The position numbers and the translations under genes were made by a program. Below are positions 35,101-49,400 of a stretch of DNA of 64,000 nt, piece by piece. Each line of letters begins with the position of its first letter. Positions within the stretch are counted from its first letter, which is position 1. This DNA comes from Apostichopus japonicus. Lineage: Eukaryota; Echinodermata; Holothuroidea; Aspidochirotida; Stichopodidae. The stretch spans positions 4,496,001 through 4,560,000 of the forward strand of contig NC_092570.1 of NCBI RefSeq assembly GCF_037975245.1. Direction: 5' to 3'. The notes under the pieces are model-generated. The model did not search any database, was not told the origin of the DNA, and was given only the letters and a program-made list of their open reading frames with translations.

Positions 35101-38100
35101 CGAAAGAGAGATAAACGACCGATATTTCGTTTATGATGTTACGTTAAGGACAGTTTACGTAAGTCATTCGCCTCTTCTCGCTATACTATTGCACGTCCAT
35201 CAACTGTTTATGAATGTGGTTCATGCTCTCTGAAATTGTGAGTGGTAGGACAAAATTTGACAATTCCACACCGTATCTTAGAGTTGGTATCTTAGACATG
35301 AATCTGTAAGTACTCCTGGCATAGTTTATGACAAAATGTCTCCCGACATCACATTTCTTTTACAGGTTACCAAACCATCTAAAATTGGTTGTTGCTGTGA
35401 ACCAATTCCAGTTGTTAGGCAGTTCAGTTTACGATCTCCTCTCTATCCAAATGATCACCTAAGCTTTTATCCTATCATATCTTTTAGTGATCCATAGTTA
35501 AGGACAGGTCTCTTGTAACACCCTTTCTTTACAAAATTTTCAAGGTAAAAATATTCCCAAAACTTCATCTCACTGCTGCTGCTGTTGCTGTTTAATATAC
35601 GCCATCCTTTGTTTTTATCTCGATCTCAATTTTCATCGTGATTTAGAGATACTCAGCCAGAGATCCGAGCAATCTGCATGGGAGAGATCGGTCTCTGGAT
35701 GAAAAACTACAGCGAAATGTTCCTCAGCGACAGCTACTTGAAGTACGTTGGATGGACTCTTCATGACAAAGTAAGCCGACATTGATGCAATTCTCTGTAC
35801 GTTGCCAGCCCTACTATATATTTATATTTAAACTTTGACTATGATCTAGTCTTTTGTGTATTTTTTTTAAACTATTTTACTATATACATAATTCTGAATT
35901 TGTTTTGGACTATGTGCGTTTAGAGCTTTTTAATTTTTTGTTTAATTTTTTTTATGATCGTTTAGTACGGGTGTTTTTTATATTGTTGCTTTAGGCTTTT
36001 ACATTTTATGCTTTATTGGTTCTATATATTTAATATTTAGGTTTTTGTTACTATTTTTTTTTTTTAGTTTTACATTTGTAAAGCGCTTTGAGCAGCTTTT
36101 CTGATTATGCGCTATATAAATATAAAATATTATTATTACTATCATAGCTGAATCCCTTTGCATTAATGAGATAAACTTTGCTATTGGGGAAGTGTTATGC
36201 CTAGTCATTATATGCTTAATTAGTGGAATTTTGAAAATTATTTGATTTTGCTTTTAGCATTCTCCTTTTCCCACAATTTCCCTAAATAAACTATAATATT
36301 ATTAGCATTAAGGAAGGACATTCACTATACTATTGGCCTAATAACATAACACATTTCAAAATATCACTGAACAGAATTTTTCTCATTCGAATTTTTTTTC
36401 CCTGCAATCCCTCTCTCATACTTCTCAAATTAATTTTCCCCAAATTTTTGTATGATTGTCTTTAATTGGTCATCGTTTAATGCTGTGAAAAATATTGAAA
36501 AACAAAATGGGTTTTGAAATATGAAAACTTCAAGATGTTGCTATTTTATTGTCCTTGAAAAGTTGTCAAACTCTGATTCTTTTAATCCAGTTTTTCTTTG
36601 CCCACTGTTTCACCGTTTCTCTCAGATGGGTGAGGTACGTTTGAAGTGTCTGGAGGACTTGGAGGGGTTGTACTGCACCCCTGAGCTGGTAGCCAAACTA
36701 GAGCTCTTCACCAACAGGTTTAAGGACCGTATTGTCTCCATGACCCTGGATAAAGAGACGGATGTGGCCGTCAGAGCCATCAAAGTTTGCACCCTGGTCC
36801 TCAAGTAAGATATCGCCCTCCTCTGGATAAAGATACAATGGAAAGAGATTTTGTAATAACAAAACCATTGATTATTGAAGCTGCATTAGGGATCATCTGA
36901 GAATAGGAAGGGCAAAACAATTGTGGAAATTGTTCACAAGCAGGAAAATATTATCTGTTGGGTAATATTAGTCAAAGTTAATAACACTATAGAAGTCCTT
37001 TCTTTGGTACCAAAACAGAAAGTAGTTTGATGAAATTTTGGCAATTGTTACAGTAACCCTAACCCTAATGCACCTTGTTGGTGGATTTTTTGGCAAAAGT
37101 AATCTTTGTCTGTTCAAAAAACAGAAGTTGCTTATGTAAGGGGAGGAAAAAGGAAAAAACAAACACAGTTAAGGTTATCTGAGGCTTAGGTTGGTAAATT
37201 TTATAAGATTTATTAGAATTGTTTGACAGCAAAAGGTCATCCATCTGTTGATGAATGTAAGAGATTTATGTTTGAACATATTCTAAAATATCTATCTATA
37301 TAATTTCCCTGACTCATTAAATTCATACCACTGGTATTAAAATATTTTGTAAGATTTTGTTTCAAACTCCACTTTGCTTCCCTTAGAATCCTTTGTGAAT
37401 AACACCCCTTTTATTATTTTGTCATTTTCGTACCCCTACATATTCTAAAATATCTATCTATATAATTTCCCTGACTCATTAAATTCATACCACTGGTATT
37501 AAAATATTTTGTAAGATTTTGTTTCAAACTCCACTTTGCTTCCCTTAGAATCCTTTGTGAATAACACCCCTTTTATTATTTTGTCATTTTTGTACCCCTA
37601 ATCTACTCACTGATATACACCACTGGCAGTAATAATAATCCTAGCAATTTGCTCACATTTCCCTGTTTCCTTTCATTTTATTAAAAACGATCCTCTATGA
37701 AATAACACTCTTTGATTATTTCTGTATTTTTAAAATCATATACCCAACGCCTTTTTCTTTGCATCTCTGTCGTATCTTCAGGTTCAACGAAGACATCCTG
37801 ACGGCAGAAGACTGCGAGAACGTCTACCAGCTGGTCTACGCGTCAAGTCGGGCCGTGGCCCAGGCCGCTGGGGACTTCTTAAACGAGCGGCTCTTCAAGA
37901 GGGAAGAGACGGAGGCCGACAAGATAAAGAGGACCAAAAGGAGGAGTCTAAACTCGCCTCTCATCCGAGATTTAGTCCAATTCTTCATCGAGAGCGAGGT
38001 AATACCAGAAAAAGATCCGTTCAGTTTTGAGTAGAAAACTTGAAATACATTATTTATTTATTTTTGACAATTTTTTTAACCCTTATAAAAAAGTCCTTCC

Positions 38101-41100
38101 TGTTATGTGTTACGGGTGGGTGTGTTTTCATTTGTTTGGCGTTCGATCAGCATTAACCACTCTGAATTTAACCTGATGGTGACACTTGGATGGAGCCCAA
38201 CAAATTCTGAAAAGAAATTAGTACTAAAGCTTATGCTTACTGCATTAACAGTTTGTGAGAAACTAGCTTTAGAATCTGACCCTAACTCCCAGTATTTTTG
38301 AAGAGAGATAGAATGGTTTGTGATGAAATAATTCCACTTTTGTCCAGACTATGAACAATGTTATGTAAGACTCCTCTCTTGTGACGTTGTTCCCCAAAAA
38401 CATCCAAACCATTGCGATTTCATGATGATGCAGGCACAGCAATATTTCTTCTTCTTTTTTCTCATTTGATTTTTATCTACTAATCTATTTCTTCATTCAT
38501 TTGTTTGTTTGTTTGTTTTATTTGTTTTGTAATCACTCTCCGATTTGATTTGATAAATTTGTGGTTTCTCTTCAGTTACATGAACACGCCGCCTATTTGG
38601 TGGATGCTCTGTGGGACGTCAACGACATGGTCAAGGACTGGGACTGTATGACCGAGTTACTGCTGGAGGAACCGGGCAGAGGAGAAGAGGGTAAGATCAA
38701 TCGATTCTAATCAATCAATCACTGCCGACAGATAGTACCGCTGCCGATTGAAACACTAAAACCAAACACGCCAGAAATGAAACGAAGAGTGAGGCATGAA
38801 AAGAAAGTAGAAAAGGCGGACATATTTTTGACTTCCCTTTGGACCCACTTCATCACTTGTCACTTTCAGGTCTGCCTGTGCAACATCATTTATTAATGAG
38901 GTCTTGAAGATTTGAAGCAATATATATTGTTGCTGATGAATCAGAATGGCATAAAACACTTGTTAAAATTTGTTTAGAAATTCATTTGAGGGAATCTGAA
39001 GCTAGAGATATATCTCCATCAGCTTTGCTAGTAAGATTGATAATTTGAATGCATATATGCTTTAAAGCCACCATTGTGTATTCAGTCTCGACAGTATAAG
39101 CAATCACAATGATGTACTCTTTTTGCCATCATTTTGGCCTATTCATAGAGACCCATAAACGAAAACCTCAAGCCAAAACAAAGGTGTCCTGTTGTTTTGC
39201 TAGTGTTTTGATCGAGATGAAACCATTAATCAAATGCAAAAACATTTGTAGAGTGAAGGATCAGTTAGTTCGTGTTTATGATGTTATGCTTAGTGGGGCT
39301 TTAATCTAATTTTATATTGCTGATGTGAATTCCTCTTCTGCAGCACTCGATGACCGTCAGGAGACTGCCTTGATAGAGATTATGGTCAGCGCGGTCAGAC
39401 AAGCGGCCAAAGGTCACCCTCCGGTCGGTAGAGGTCACAGCAAGAGGGTAGGGCTACACAAACCTTTCAAATTGAAACTCAAATCGGCTCTAGTTTATGT
39501 ATTTTCCTTTCCCTCTAGAAAATCCTTCTGTGTTTCAAAGGTTTATCTTCCGTCCCTTGGGCTCTCACCAAAATTTTGATGGTATTGGGGAGCAATTTTC
39601 ATTTGAGTGGTGGGACAGAAGCTTGTGCACATTAATGAGAAGACCAAAGGTCAAAGTTCATGAGGTTTTCGCAGTCAAACATTTCAAACAGTAAGTTAGA
39701 TTGTAGATGGATACGCCTTTGACCAACTATTGATTGTTTTTTAAAGTTATGGTGTACTCCGGTACTCCCTATGGTTGTGACATTAGCCTGCCCCAGGATT
39801 AACCCTCTCAAATTTTCTGTCACACTTGGTAGATCAATTCCAGTTATGTCTCTCTTGCACTGTGTAGGTTTTTGATAAGACTATATATTTGATGGTATCT
39901 ATTTTCAGTTGCTGACCAGTAAAGAGAAAAAACAAGTGGTCGATGACCGGGTCAGGTTGACCGAACATTTCGTGGTTAAGATTCCAGAGCTATTGAGCAA
40001 GGTAAGAGTGCTCTTTGAGACAACGGTGGAACTGGAAGAGAGTTGTTGGAACTGCCAAACAAATCCTAGCTTTGAAATCAGTTCAAACTCCTCGATAATT
40101 TGATATGTATCATCGATATATTAATCAGGGATGTACCCCGATTAATGCATCCCTTGGGTTTGCTTTTGTCAGTTAACAGCATCTGCCGTATTTAACAGTA
40201 TAAACTTCTCTCGTCAATCTGAACTAACCTCAAGTAAAAAATTTAAATCGCTAGTTTTCTATCTGATAATGTCACAGCAGATTGGGTTTGAAACCTTGAT
40301 AACTATTTGTTATTTTTCAAAAGAAACAAGCATAAACACTTTCTTTTATATTGTGCCATTTGTTGATAGCAATTCACCAAACTTAGGTGCCTTATCATGA
40401 AATCATTTTTATGACTGAGGTTATATTCATTTGTGGACTGTTAAGGCCCAGCAACTAATTTTTATCTTTTTAGGGAAAAGATTATTATCATGTAGACTTG
40501 ATAAAATAGACACAATACTCTAAAGTTCTCCAGTCTGTTGGGAAGTAGAATATGGTTTGAAAAAATAAAACCAGCTGCTGAAGTTGGTCAAAAATCCACT
40601 AATCTGCACTTTTTTTTGCATTTTGCGCTTTATAAATTCCTATTATTATTTTTTATTATTATTATTAATCTGGCCCTACTGGATGGCCATACCTGGTAGC
40701 TTCCTAAAAGAGTTTTCATTTTGTACTAATTTTTTTGTTAGGATATCAAACCTTTGAATTATGTTCGATTTCAGTATAATACAGATTACGAGAAAGTTGC
40801 CAACCTCCTGGAGATTCCACAGCATTTCCACGTGGAGGTCTACACCACCAGCCGATTGGAGAAACATCTCGACGCACTCCTGCTACAGATGAGGGATATT
40901 GTGGAGAAACACACAGAAACAGAGGTAAGGAGGCTTTAAAATATATGGGCAGTGGCTTAGGGTGGTAGTTTTCAAACTCGATTCATAAACTGCTCCCCTT
41001 TCCTTTTCAGCTTAGTAACGCAAGGAACGCCTTACCTCGTAGAGGAATTACTTTATACTTTCTCTCACACCAGAAAATGTAAAAGTAATTTCTTTGAAAG

Positions 41101-43437
41101 ATAAATTGTTCCTTCATAAGAAGCCCCTCCCCATCACCTACTCTCTCTCCCACCTACCCTCTCCCTCACCTACCCTCTCCCTCACCCACCCTCTCTCTCA
41201 CCTACCCTCTACCCCACCCCACCTATCCTCTCCCTCACCTACCCTCTCTCGCACGTACCCTCTTCCACACGTACCCTCTCCCTCACCTTCCCTCTCCCCC
41301 ACCTACCCTCTCCCCGACATACCTAATCTCCCTCACCCATCCTCTACCTCATCTACTCTCTACCTACCCTCTACCCCACCTACCCACCCCTACCCACCAT
41401 CTCCCTCACCTACCCTCTCCCCCACGTACCTTCTCCCTCACCTTTCCCCGTTCATCACCTACCCTCTCCCCACCTACCTTCTCCCTCACCTACCCTCTTC
41501 ATCACCTTGTACGTTACATCATTTAAAACAACCAAAATTGTCTAGCAAATCTGTGACATATGTTGTACATAGAAGATGTTGCCTTCACTTTACTTCACTA
41601 CCATTTATGTGACATTGACTATCAACTCTCCCCCCCCCCCCCCAGGTATTGGATGCTTGTGCAAAGACCTACGAGTGTCTGATGGGGAACCAATACAGTA
41701 CCACACCGAGAACAGAAGTGGCCCGGAATACACTCATCGACAACCTCTGTGAGAAACTCAAAAGGAGCTGCGCGTTCTTCCAACATGTGAGGAATGCTTC
41801 TTTCTTGAATGCTGAATGTTTCTTAAATGTTTCCAAAGTGAAATACGTTTCATAACTTATCTTCTACTGTCATGTCTTTGTTGCAATTCCTTTGAATCAA
41901 AATTTTGTTGATGTTAACCAAACATAGGAAAGATGTTCCAAGTAGCTGTTTGTGGCCGTATTGTAAACTCCTCAATCATGCAGATAACCCTGAGCACAAA
42001 ATGTGTTGCATACTTCCACAAATGTTACAACAGACGTTTGGTATGCACCAACATTCTGCCTGGACTATCTAAAACACTTTGCCTAGCATATGTTACATAT
42101 ACTTGAGTGGAGGGGCTGTAAAAAAAAAGAAATATTTTTGCAAGGTAAAAATTGGTTTAACCAAGAGAAATATATTTTGTGAATAAACATTGTTTGAAAA
42201 AAGATCCTCGCTGGACTAAACCATTCAAACTCCCCCAAACATTTGTTTTTAGAATCACATTTGATTTGATGTCTTTCATTATTGTTTTGTTAGAGTGGGA
42301 ACCCAACGGAAGAAGAAGTCTACGCCCTATCGTCAAGCATGAAGAGGATTGTAGCATTTTACAGGTGAGTGTTTTGACAATGAAAAACATCAGGTGCGGA
42401 GTGGATGGTGGAACTTCTATATTGATAAGTGAATATTCATCAATTGGTCCTCAATGAAAGCAGTAGTAATAGAACATAAAGTCACCTTATCTACGGGTGG
42501 AGAAAGATGATACAGCTGGTTGGGTTGGTACATATTGAATGCTACATGCAAGGGATTAATATCCATTGGCAATGCCCCTTGTTAAGTAATTATAATTCGC
42601 TTAGTTTTGATCTGTAATCACTATCTCTAATTAGTTGGCTTAGTTTTGATCTGTAATCACTGTCTCTAACTAGTTCGCTTAGTTTTGATCTGTAATCACT
42701 GTCTCTAACTTAAGTAAAAATCCTGTATTTTTTGGGGAGTCTTTATGGGTGGACGGGAAACGAGAGGGGGAGGGAGGAGGAGGAGGGTGGTAGAAAAGAG
42801 AAAGATGTGTGTCTTTATTATTTTTAAATGATCCGGATTTCAGATCACTGTAAATGGCTTTGTCATTATTTCCTCCTCTTGGGATGCAGGAGGAGAGGTA
42901 GGCCCGAGATAAAGAGTCGAGTCTTTAATAATTTACGAACCATTCAGGTCTTGATTTAATTCCTTTCAGCTGCCACGACATGACCGCCTGGGAGATCTGG
43001 GGGTTATTATTTGCTTTGGTCAAGAGGACAGGAGAGAGAGGGGTGCTGCCGGACGTTATCTTTGGCCACGCCATAGCCTGCTGTCACTATGCAAACATGT
43101 GGATGTTGACAAGGCTAGACGAGACTGAACCTGATCAGGTAAAAAAGCAATCAAGATTTTGTAGGATCTCATTCCAGAATGATTATTATGTCTCACAAGG
43201 TACAAAATCGACTAGATTTTCCAACTATTCGTTTCAACAGATATGATTAAAAACAATAAATGAGGAAAACAAGCATGCTTTATTGGCAATTATTATGATT
43301 ATTTACCAGATTTATATAGCCCTCTTTTCATGCTTAAGCATGTTCAAGACACTTTACAATGACAACAAAATGACAAAACCCTTAAAATATGAATATGAAA
43401 ATAAAATGGACACAGCTTAAAAATTAATATGAATATA

Positions 43438-43478
<41 letters not shown>

Positions 43479-46400
43479 TAAGGATTAATTTAAAAAAAAA
43501 TGCAAGTATCAACAAACCAAATTTGATGAAGTTATCTTTAAATGTTTTAGAAATTTCCTTCTTTTCATTCCATTAGTCAGTCCTAGGGAATGAAATAAAC
43601 ATTTTTTTTTCTTTTTCCTTTTCCCCAATGACTCTTCCTCCCACAGAACGAGATGGGCAAACTGCATCACTTTGTGGGCGAGCTGATCAGGACCTGCTCC
43701 ACCTTACTCCTGGACAGCAGTAACATCATCCGAGAGGAATCTTTCACCACCATCTGCGATCTGCTCGTCGCCTTCAGTCCCCAGTTAAACAAGAAACCCC
43801 CTCTCGCCGGCCTGATTGTGGACCCGAGCGAGAACCTCCAGGGGATGCTGGCAGATTTCATTCAGGAGCACGTCTTCATCGAAGATGACGACGAAGGTAA
43901 CGCCAAACCTACCGGTTTCAACCGGTTTCTCTATGAATTGACCGTCCTCGTGTTGATTTATTGTAATCGAGATCTTCTCTAGTCCTAGCTGTTTCTTGCC
44001 AACTTTTGGTTTTGATGATAATCGTAACCTTTACATTCATGATGTGTGTGTGTATGCATTTGTGTGTGCGTTTGTGAGAGCGTTTGTGACGCCCAGCTTG
44101 TAAACACGATATCTCAAGAAGGGAATCATGGGCAGACCTCATATTTGCCTTCTGTTCTTGGTGGAGGGCAAAGGTCATTAGGGGTCATCAGAGGTCAAAT
44201 CTTGAAACCCTTGTAAACATGTACACCCTCACTATACATTTCGTCAGATTCATGAAATAACTGCTCATGTTACATCATCGAAACCACAATGCATTTTGGC
44301 ATTCTGGTTTTCTGGTATCTGTCATCACTTTACAGGTATTTTGGTACTATGTTTGGTTTCCCAATAAATGTGACCTGTTCTTGCAAGGAACCTAAGATTT
44401 TGGCGACATATATCTTAACTACAAACTCCCTCCTCCCATGGTTATATTTAATAAAATAAAATAAATGCATAAAAATTTACAAAAAATTAATAAAATACAA
44501 TAAAATTTAAAAATTTTTAAAAAAATTAATTATTTTCTTTTCTTCAATTAAACACTTATTTCCTTTCATCATAATCAGAGGATGAAGAGGATGCAGATGA
44601 CTCTCACAAGATTGAAATTCTCCACAAGAGGAGGAACCTCCTCGCTTCTTTCTGCAAACTCATCGTCTTCAACATCATCGAGATGAAGAACGCCTCCGGA
44701 ATCTTCAAACATTACATGAAGGTAATCGATCAAATTTATGCATTCAAAACTTTCAGATATTTTTCTTTGATAAGAATCTAAAACATATGATTTCTTTATT
44801 GCTTTCAATATTACTATAAGGAACCACAGTAATATGCTTCAGTTTTGACAGTTTTTGGTTTCGCTGATAATCGTAAACTATGCATTCATGATGGCGTATG
44901 TGTGTATGTAAGTGTGTTTGTGACTGTGTTTGTGATGTCCAGCTTGTAAACACGATATCTCAAGAAGTGAAGGTCAGACCAATTTCATACTTGGTGTGTA
45001 GAAGTACCACATTGTGTACAAGAAGCATATCGTTTTTGGTGGAGGTCAAAGGTCATTTGGGGTCACCAGGGGTCAAACACCCTCACTAAACATTACGTCA
45101 GATGCATGAAGAAAACTGCTCATGTTACATCATCGAAACCACAATGCATTTTGCATTCTGGTTGTGGATTGCATTTATAAGAAGGGTGCTGTGGGAGGAT
45201 TGTAACTCTAGGAGCAGGAGAGAAACGGAAACAGGATTGACTAGTGTTTGAGGGTGTGGAAAGTGTTTGCAGTTTTCATCCTGCGTAAGTTTTGCTTTGG
45301 TAAGAGCTCGTCTGGACAGATGTCATTGTGAGTGTTCCCAAGACTCAGAGGTTGATTCTCTCATATGTTCACTGTTGAGTTGAAACGTCTGCCAAAGTTA
45401 TTGACCGAAAAAGTGATGGTTGTCCGGCAAGAAGACGTAGGGATATAATGTCCAGAGGATGGAAAAGAGTGTATTACAAGGGCTGTAATGATTAATATTG
45501 GAGTGTAATTATATGTGTAATTATAATTTATAATCAAGACTTTCAACGTTAGATCTCGTCAGGCTGTTTCTTCTGTTCCGACTGTACTCTCTTGCCATTG
45601 TCATGAGCTTTGTATATTGTTTTACTGCATGTTTTAAAATGTCTTATGTTTTCATATTCTTACAATTGTTTGATACTGTATGTTTTAGGTTTTCATATTT
45701 GTGTTTGTATCTTATATCCTGTTTTATACGAGCATGCAATTACCCTCATGGTTTAATAAAATTGATCTAATCTAATCTAAAAAAAGTAAACTTGCGTTAA
45801 TATCGATACCAGATTTCAAAAATGCCTCCAGTTCAATTACAGATTAACGAGGGCGATTTGAATATGAGTGCAGACAGCAGTGATAGAATGGTAGTGTGGA
45901 CCTCACCATAGATCTGGCTCACACACTGTACTCCCCCCTGTAACCCGATCAAAGGGGTTTGTTGAATTTATAACCATGAATGTTTCAACCCTAACTGCAG
46001 GGCCATTTAACCTTTTCTCCTCTCCATTTTTCCCCCATCCTTTCTGTTCAGTTTTACAATGACTACGGTGACATTATTAAGACCACGTTGGCCAAGTCTA
46101 GAGAGATCAATAAGATCAGCTGTGCCAGGACATTAGGCCTCAGTCTTACCCAGGTAAGTAGAAATATTCTCACAAAGTCACTAGTCGTGTTTGGTCAATA
46201 AAGTTACAATAAACCATATTGTAATTAGATTCACTCAAGTGATTAATGCCCTCACTCCAATGCGAAGAATTCCTAATTTTGACAAACTTTACAACGTTAG
46301 TGTTGATTGGGAAGCTGAATTTCCTTGAAATACGTGCTCCATTCTAGGTCGTATCAAAAGAGATTTTGTTTGTGCACCGCATTTGCAACACAGCAATGAA

Positions 46401-49400
46401 ATGGCTATAGAGGGATCTCTTGTCAACTAAGGTGCTGGATAGTTCAGTTGGTAGAATAAAGGAACTGTTATTCTGAGGTCAATAGGTCAAATTGCTTTGA
46501 TCAGTTGGTTGTTAATTTAACCACTAAATGGTTAAAGTGATGTTAGTCCCAATTCTTATATGTAAATCTGTCGAGGATAAGACACTTCTGGTATTGAAGT
46601 GCCAGATGTCTGGTTAATTGGTGAACCTTCCTCTCTCTGTCAAGAGGTTGCACATCTTTGGTAACATAATTTGAAGCAAATTCTAGTGATGATTCTGCAG
46701 GTTCAACCAATCCTAAAATGAGATTGAAAATTTGATTGAAAAGAAGAAAAAAACACAAATCAACTTTTAGTTATCAATAGGTTCATTTTAGTAACACAGT
46801 GTTGTTATGCAGTTTGTAATGGAACCAATGGACATTTGTAGCCCAACATCAGGGAGGGGGAGGAGAATTTCAAACCCCCCCTCACCCCCTGGGTATCTTT
46901 TTTTTTAACTTTATTTCATCCCTATCCACCCAAGCTTTACAAAGAAATGAAAAATGACGAAGGTTTCGACGAGAGCCGGACAGCCGCTCAACTAAACGCC
47001 ATCAAAGAACTCGGACGCAGGTTCTCCTTGACCTTTGGCCTCGACCAGCTTAAAACCAGAGATGCAGTCGCAGCACTTCACAGGTAATGAAAGATTTATG
47101 GATAAGAATTGGCAAGATGGCTTAAAAGTGGTAACAAATTTGACAAATGTCTCTTTAATGTTTTAGGGACTAGGATCCAACAGCATTGAATCATTTTCAC
47201 AACGAAAAATGCATCACAAACATGATATTCCAATTGCATACTCGTAGACTCGTTAGCAGTAATGAATTAAAGTTTATTGTTTAACCAGCTAATGACAATG
47301 TATCTCTGTTTGTCCATCTATGATATCCTAACTGCAACTTGTATTTGTGTTTTGTTCCCCCCCCCCCCGCAGGGAAGGTATCCAGTTCAGTTTAACGCCT
47401 ATTGAAGACCCAGCCAACCCTGGGGGTCCTCCTCCAAACCTGGGCTACCTCGAAATATTGACTGAATTTAGTAGCAAGCTTCTTAAATTGGATAAAAAGA
47501 CTGTGTAAGTAAATGTTCTATTTTTCACGTTCATAGTAAATGTTTATTGTATCCAGAGAGTTGCAACGGATTGGTTCACACCTTGAAGAAGTTTGTTTTT
47601 CTTAAAATCGGATACCAAAACCTTTCATAGACCTAAATTACAACCAAAAGAGATCCATAGAGGGTGAGCTCTTGTTTAATGTTGCCTCACCCGTTTGCTC
47701 CATATTAAAAGGTTTTTTGTTTACGAAATCATGCATATTACTTAATTGAATACATAAATAATAAGTTGCATCATTAAGGGTTTGGACTTGATGGGGAAGT
47801 AAATTTGAATGCAGGATACTTAAGCTAAGAACCTCTCTACAGACAAAAATCCATTTGCTAATTTGTAATTCCAAATTTCTAATATAAGTCTCCAAACTTT
47901 CCGTTGTTGATTAGCTTACAGTATTCCTTCGCCACCAAAATGGCAGACACCATTCGAAAGCTTCTTGCTTTGTTTTATACTTTAGCCTCCAGTATCTGGA
48001 CAAGTCCACGGATAGCATGCTGGATAACGAGGGCGAGGCTTGGAGTCCTCTCTTGACCTACCGAAGCAGCCTGCTCCAGGGTGATACCTTGTCCGAGAGG
48101 TCCATGCCGATATCGGAGGCGTCCAAGGATAGCCGCAAGACCAGGAAGAAGAGGGGCGGTCTCAAGAGAAAGTTTGCCATGCAAGGAGGTGGGACGATCA
48201 ATAGGGTTTCATTTCTATCAAATACAGTTTTATTGTTTTCTTTCTTGCAAATCTGTAACAAAGCTCTATGCCATCGTTTTGTCTTTTCTTTCACATAATT
48301 TTAAGTTTTCTACATTTTTATCGTAAAAATAATAAGTTTGTAAAATTAAAGCGATGTGCTTATTTCATCTCAAATGTGTCTCATTGAATTTTCATTTTAA
48401 ATCTTTGACACAAACAAATTGATAGTTACAGAGTGACCATTAGCAAAAGTTTGCATTTTTCTCTTTTTGTTTTTTAAAATATAAAGACCATATATTAAAG
48501 TGCTGTTATCATGAAATAAAACATGCTCAAGAGCACTGTACAAAAGAACCAATACCTGGAATATAAAATTACCAAACTTTAGAAAACCTAAAAGTCAGAA
48601 CAACAGCAAAGTAAAAAATGATATAAGACAGGGCTATAAACCACAATAAAAGCCAAGGAGACGGCCAGATTGATTTCTTGTTAAGACCAGTAGAAGACAG
48701 TGTTGGGGGTGTGGAGTGGCGGGGTCATTTTACTGAAAAGATTGGTGAGGTGCCTCTGCCAAAGCGCTTGGAGGTCTTTGGAAGGGACAAAATCATATGG
48801 TTTTAATTATTCTGTTATCAATGTCCAGCTTTTACACAACGTTGCAGTTCAAAGTAAATGATCACAGAAAATCCTCTTTTCATTTCTGTCCTCCCAGCTG
48901 ACGGGCAGTGGGTCGCCAAAGACCAACCAGAGGAGGGCGAACCGAGCAAGAAATTCCGAGAGGAGGACGCTTCATCAACTCAAGGATCGGAGAGAGAGTT
49001 TGAGTAAGTGATCTTGTCAAGACAGTCGCTTTTGAACCCCCTTCTGTAAGGAATCCTTATACGTATTCTACAGTATGAAACATGTATAATTAGTGTTTAA
49101 TGTATGGTGGCACTCCGTGGAGCATTGGGGTTGGTGGGGTGGGGGGATTAACATATTCCATAGATTTGTGTTCCTTTCTTTCTGAATTCGTCAACTTTGT
49201 CTGCAAACATTTTCTCGACCTGTCTCACATTTTCCATGTGTCTCACCGATTTTTTCTTCCATGTAGAGAAGCTAGTCAGGTTTCTTGGCTAAACAGCCAA
49301 CGAAAAAAACGGAAAGCCCCTCCAGAGAGCTACGGCTCACGTAAAAGTGTTCGATTGAGCAAAACTAGGTAGACTGCTACTACGACATTTTTATGTTGCT

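Noticed and set aside
41094-41612. 172-codon open frame rich in Ser, Pro, Leu and Thr on the plus strand
   Set aside because: It is the translation of a CT-rich minisatellite within a STAG intron. No splice signals, domain or codon pattern support a protein.
49360-49374. In-frame TAG at 49370-49372 as the STAG stop codon
   Set aside because: AG|GTAGAC just before it is a usable donor. Splicing to 50291 keeps phase and adds 150 further residues, including conserved-looking tail segments. Stopping here would also make the protein much shorter than the family norm. A short isoform by read-through of this donor remains possible.
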